From NCBI GenBank assembly GCA_046726375.1, contig JBKPAJ010000001.1:7695-71694 (forward strand): 64,000 nt of DNA. Direction: 5' to 3'. The position numbers were made by a program, and so were the translations under genes. Of this stretch, positions 62,045 to 64,000 are shown piece by piece. The DNA comes from DASPWV01 sp046726375. GTDB taxonomy: Bacteria > Acidobacteriota > Vicinamibacteria > Vicinamibacterales > UBA2999. The notes under the pieces are model-generated. The model saw only the letters and a program-made list of their open reading frames with translations. It did no database searches and was not told where the DNA came from. Positions within the stretch are counted from its first letter, which is position 1; each line of letters starts with the position of its first letter.

Positions 62045-63724
62045 CTATTGGCCCTTCTGCACGAAGTTGACGGTGACCATCATCCTCACTTCCATCGGCA
62101 CACAGTTGAGCAGCGTGGCATCGAATTCCCATTGACGAACGGCTTCGACTGCCGCTGCGGCAAAGTCCGGGTGTGATGCTGACAGGACGTCGACCTCACG
62201 GATGGCGCCGTTGGTTGCGATGATCGCGGCCATCCTGACGGTCCCTGCTGCACCGCTGCTCGCGAGGTGAGCTGGATAAACCGGCGCAACGCTGCGGGTC
62301 TTGAGCGGCACGCGAATGTTGCCGCCGATGGCGGGCCCGCTGTTCGCTTGATTTCCGGGGCACGTCTGTGCCGCACGCCTGCGAAGGAGTTCTTCCAATC
62401 GCGCCTTCCGCTCGGCGCTCATCGGCACCGGCGGCTCGCCTGACTCGCTGGCCGATACGGTCACCGTTTCCTGCAGCTCGCCAAGTGCAAGCCTCAAATC
62501 GCGCTCGACATTCTGGCCACCCACGGAGAGCTCGAACTTGAGCGGCGCAAAACCGGGAAGCGCCGTCTCGAGGACATAGCGTCCCGGCGGCACGCCGGGA
62601 ATCTCGTACCGGCCCTGGCGGTCGCTTCGCACTTGGAACTGCGCCTGCGTATCGACGTTCGTGAGTGTGACCGCCGTATCGGGCAACACGGCGTTCAGCG
62701 GATCGAACACCGAGCCGCCGAACGTCACGAGCGCTGCCTGCGCCGCAAGTCCGGCGATTGGAAGGGTGACGCCGAGGCAGCCCGCGAGCGTGGCGACACG
62801 CGCGAACCGAGAAAGAGGACGACGATTCAGATGCACGTCGAGCATGGCTTGTATCCTCCGTTCGAAACCTGACGGCTGTGCGATCGCGGGCGCCGGCAGC
62901 CACGCGCGGCGTCGACAAAGATCGCGCGCAATCTCCACAAGATGCGCGGCATACTCCGGCGCATCCACCCCGCGTCGAATCACCTCGTCGTCACACGCCT
63001 GCTCGCACTCCTGACGCATTCGCGAGCAGACTTGCCACATCAACGGGTTGAACCAGTGGATGGCGCGAAGCAGTTCGGCGGCGCATTGAACAGCCCAATC
63101 GCCGCGTTGAATGTGGGCAAGCTCGTGATGCAGCACGACGTGGATGCGGTCCACGGGCCAGTCATGTGCCGACGCCGGCACCAGCACCCGCGGTTGCACA
63201 ACGCCCCAAACGACGAGCAGGTGCGGTTCGGAGGTCTGCAGCAAAACAGGCCGACGGAGATTGAGTTCACGACTGACGCGCTCGGCCTGCTCGAACCACG
63301 GCCCCTGTTCGACACGAGCGGCGCGGCCGGCAAGACGACAAAGCCGGAGAAGGCCCACACCCAGCACCGCGAGCGCAGTGATGAGCCCAGTGATCCAGAG
63401 GGTTACCGCGACAATGGCTGCGTCAACTCTCCGCGGCTGTGATGTCGCTGTTGCTTCGACCTTCGCAGCGGCAGCCGGCGCTGAGGGCACGGCAGTCACG
63501 TTGGGGGCGCTGGCGTCCGTCACGATGCGCGGCGCAAGGGGAACTGGGATCCGCCATGAGGGCAGTGCAGCATCGGCGAACGGAACGAGGACGCAGCTCG
63601 CGAGCGCCAGGGAGAGCACAAAGTGCCGCAACGCCGCGGACTGTTTCCGGAGGAGCGGCATCGCCAGGAGCGCGGCGGCGAGCACAAGCGAAACTTTCAA
63701 TGCGGCTTCAATGAAAACGCTCAT
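62045..63724 (-). CDS. M56 (BlaR1-like) membrane metalloprotease with carboxypeptidase-regulatory and TonB C-terminal domains
   Basis: 559 residues. Helices at about 4-22, 33-52, 104-126 and 313-335; M56 zinc site in VVLHHELAHIQRGDW (His200, His204) with CDDEVIRRG further on. Instead of the penicillin-binding sensor of BlaR1, the outer part has a carboxypeptidase-regulatory-like domain at about 340-425 (SVFDPLNAVLPDTAVTLTNV) and a TonB-type C-terminal domain at about 470-559 (TRSVAPVYPAHLASSGAAGTVRM, AAVEAVRQWEFDATLLN). Overlaps the BlaI-type regulator (ATGA), so it probably controls that repressor by proteolysis. Confidence 0.9.
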   Translation of the reverse strand: MSVFIEAALKVSLVLAAALLAMPLLRKQSAALRHFVLSLALASCVLVPFADAALPSWRIPVPLAPRIVTDASAPNVTAVPSAPAAAAKVEATATSQPRRVDAAIVAVTLWITGLITALAVLGVGLLRLCRLAGRAARVEQGPWFEQAERVSRELNLRRPVLLQTSEPHLLVVWGVVQPRVLVPASAHDWPVDRIHVVLHHELAHIQRGDWAVQCAAELLRAIHWFNPLMWQVCSRMRQECEQACDDEVIRRGVDAPEYAAHLVEIARDLCRRRAWLPAPAIAQPSGFERRIQAMLDVHLNRRPLSRFARVATLAGCLGVTLPIAGLAAQAALVTFGGSVFDPLNAVLPDTAVTLTNVDTQAQFQVRSDRQGRYEIPGVPPGRYVLETALPGFAPLKFELSVGGQNVERDLRLALGELQETVTVSASESGEPPVPMSAERKARLEELLRRRAAQTCPGNQANSGPAIGGNIRVPLKTRSVAPVYPAHLASSGAAGTVRMAAIIATNGAIREVDVLSASHPDFAAAAVEAVRQWEFDATLLNCVPMEVRMMVTVNFVQKGQ

Positions 63725-64000
63725 CGCGATCCGCCTTTCCGCGCCTTGCGAACGAGCTCGGCGATCCGTTCGAGCTCCTCTTCCGACATGCGCACCGCGT
63801 CGGCGCCGAGCAATGCGGCCACGACCTTCTCGACCGAGCCGTCGAAAAACGTATCCACCACATGCCGGAGAGCCGATTTGCGCGCGGTTGAACGCGGCAC
63901 CGACGGCATGTACACGTAGCGGCGCCCCTGTTCTTCGTGCCGGACGTGCCCTTTTTCCTCGAGCACGCGCAGCTGAGTACGCACGGTCGAGTAGCTCGGA
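63721..64000 (-). CDS. BlaI/MecI/CopY-family repressor, partial (N-terminus outside window)
   Basis: The last 93 codons are present. The recognition part YSTVRTQLRVLEEKGHVRHE and wing EQGRRYVYMPSVPR are typical BlaI, followed by the dimerisation region (LRHVVDTFFDGSVEKVVAALL). It continues beyond 64000, so no start can be given. In this family the repressor is cut when the M56 partner senses a signal. Here the operon continues with bshB1 and bshA. Confidence 0.92.
   Translation of the reverse strand, partial: PSYSTVRTQLRVLEEKGHVRHEEQGRRYVYMPSVPRSTARKSALRHVVDTFFDGSVEKVVAALLGADAVRMSEEELERIAELVRKARKGGSR

Overview
The window is about 64 kb of GC-rich chromosome from an acidobacterium, most likely of the Vicinamibacteria type (inference from gene content; no marker RNA is present). 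The pointers are: six Oar-like TonB-dependent receptors with an N-terminal carboxypeptidase-regulatory domain; a PadR plus duplicated FtsX-type permease (ADOP) pair; an ECF sigma factor overlapping a membrane Ser/Thr kinase; TPR proteins paired with receptors; and bacillithiol genes. No phage, plasmid, CRISPR array, rRNA or tRNA was seen. The only complete mobile element is one IS630-family insertion.

Layout. 1-7.6 kb: TPR protein and receptor, then a divergent Mug-type DNA glycosylase and EVE-domain protein separated by a palindromic repeat pair, then a CorC/HlyC-type transporter. 7.7-11 kb: a collapsed ABC-exporter remnant, a Sad-type aldehyde dehydrogenase and a rhomboid protease. 11-21 kb: two receptors around PadR-ADOP (the ADOP carries an in-frame amber codon). 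21-26.7 kb: MarR-like fragment with SRPBCC protein, a conserved unknown, a LytS/LytR-type two-component pair and glycogen branching enzyme. 26.9-34.6 kb: receptor, cyclophilin, M48 protease, ECF sigma, Ser/Thr kinase, small secreted DUF5666-like protein. 34.7-40.1 kb: an operon of AcvB/VirJ-like hydrolase, MprF, OmpR-type regulator and sensor kinase. 40.2-43.9 kb: secreted unknown, IS630, Ca/H antiporter, GNAT. 43.9-50.1 kb: malate synthase, OtsA, and divergent kinase-regulator-OtsB (trehalose). 50.2-60.1 kb: two frameshifted receptors flanking a sensor kinase and a 1.3-kb tandem array. 60.2-64 kb: BlaI, M56 sensor protease, BshB1, BshA.

Two non-coding patterns stand out. First, most gaps after gene ends are filled by imperfect, short-period arrays, several of which turn into their own reverse complement, so the transcript could fold into a long hairpin. 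Each gap uses its own word (GATGTG, GGTTCC, GGAGATTTG, CTGTCAG and others). The largest is five copies of a roughly 257-bp unit. Second, several genes appear to be leaderless: a TANNNT box ends exactly 6 nt before the start codon, and in several cases this box directly abuts the end of an array. Receptors instead use strong Shine-Dalgarno sequences.

Caution: all eight apparent frameshifts are one-base losses, several of them in G or C runs. Some 'pseudogenes' may therefore be sequencing errors. Coordinates of repeat borders are approximate to a few bases.
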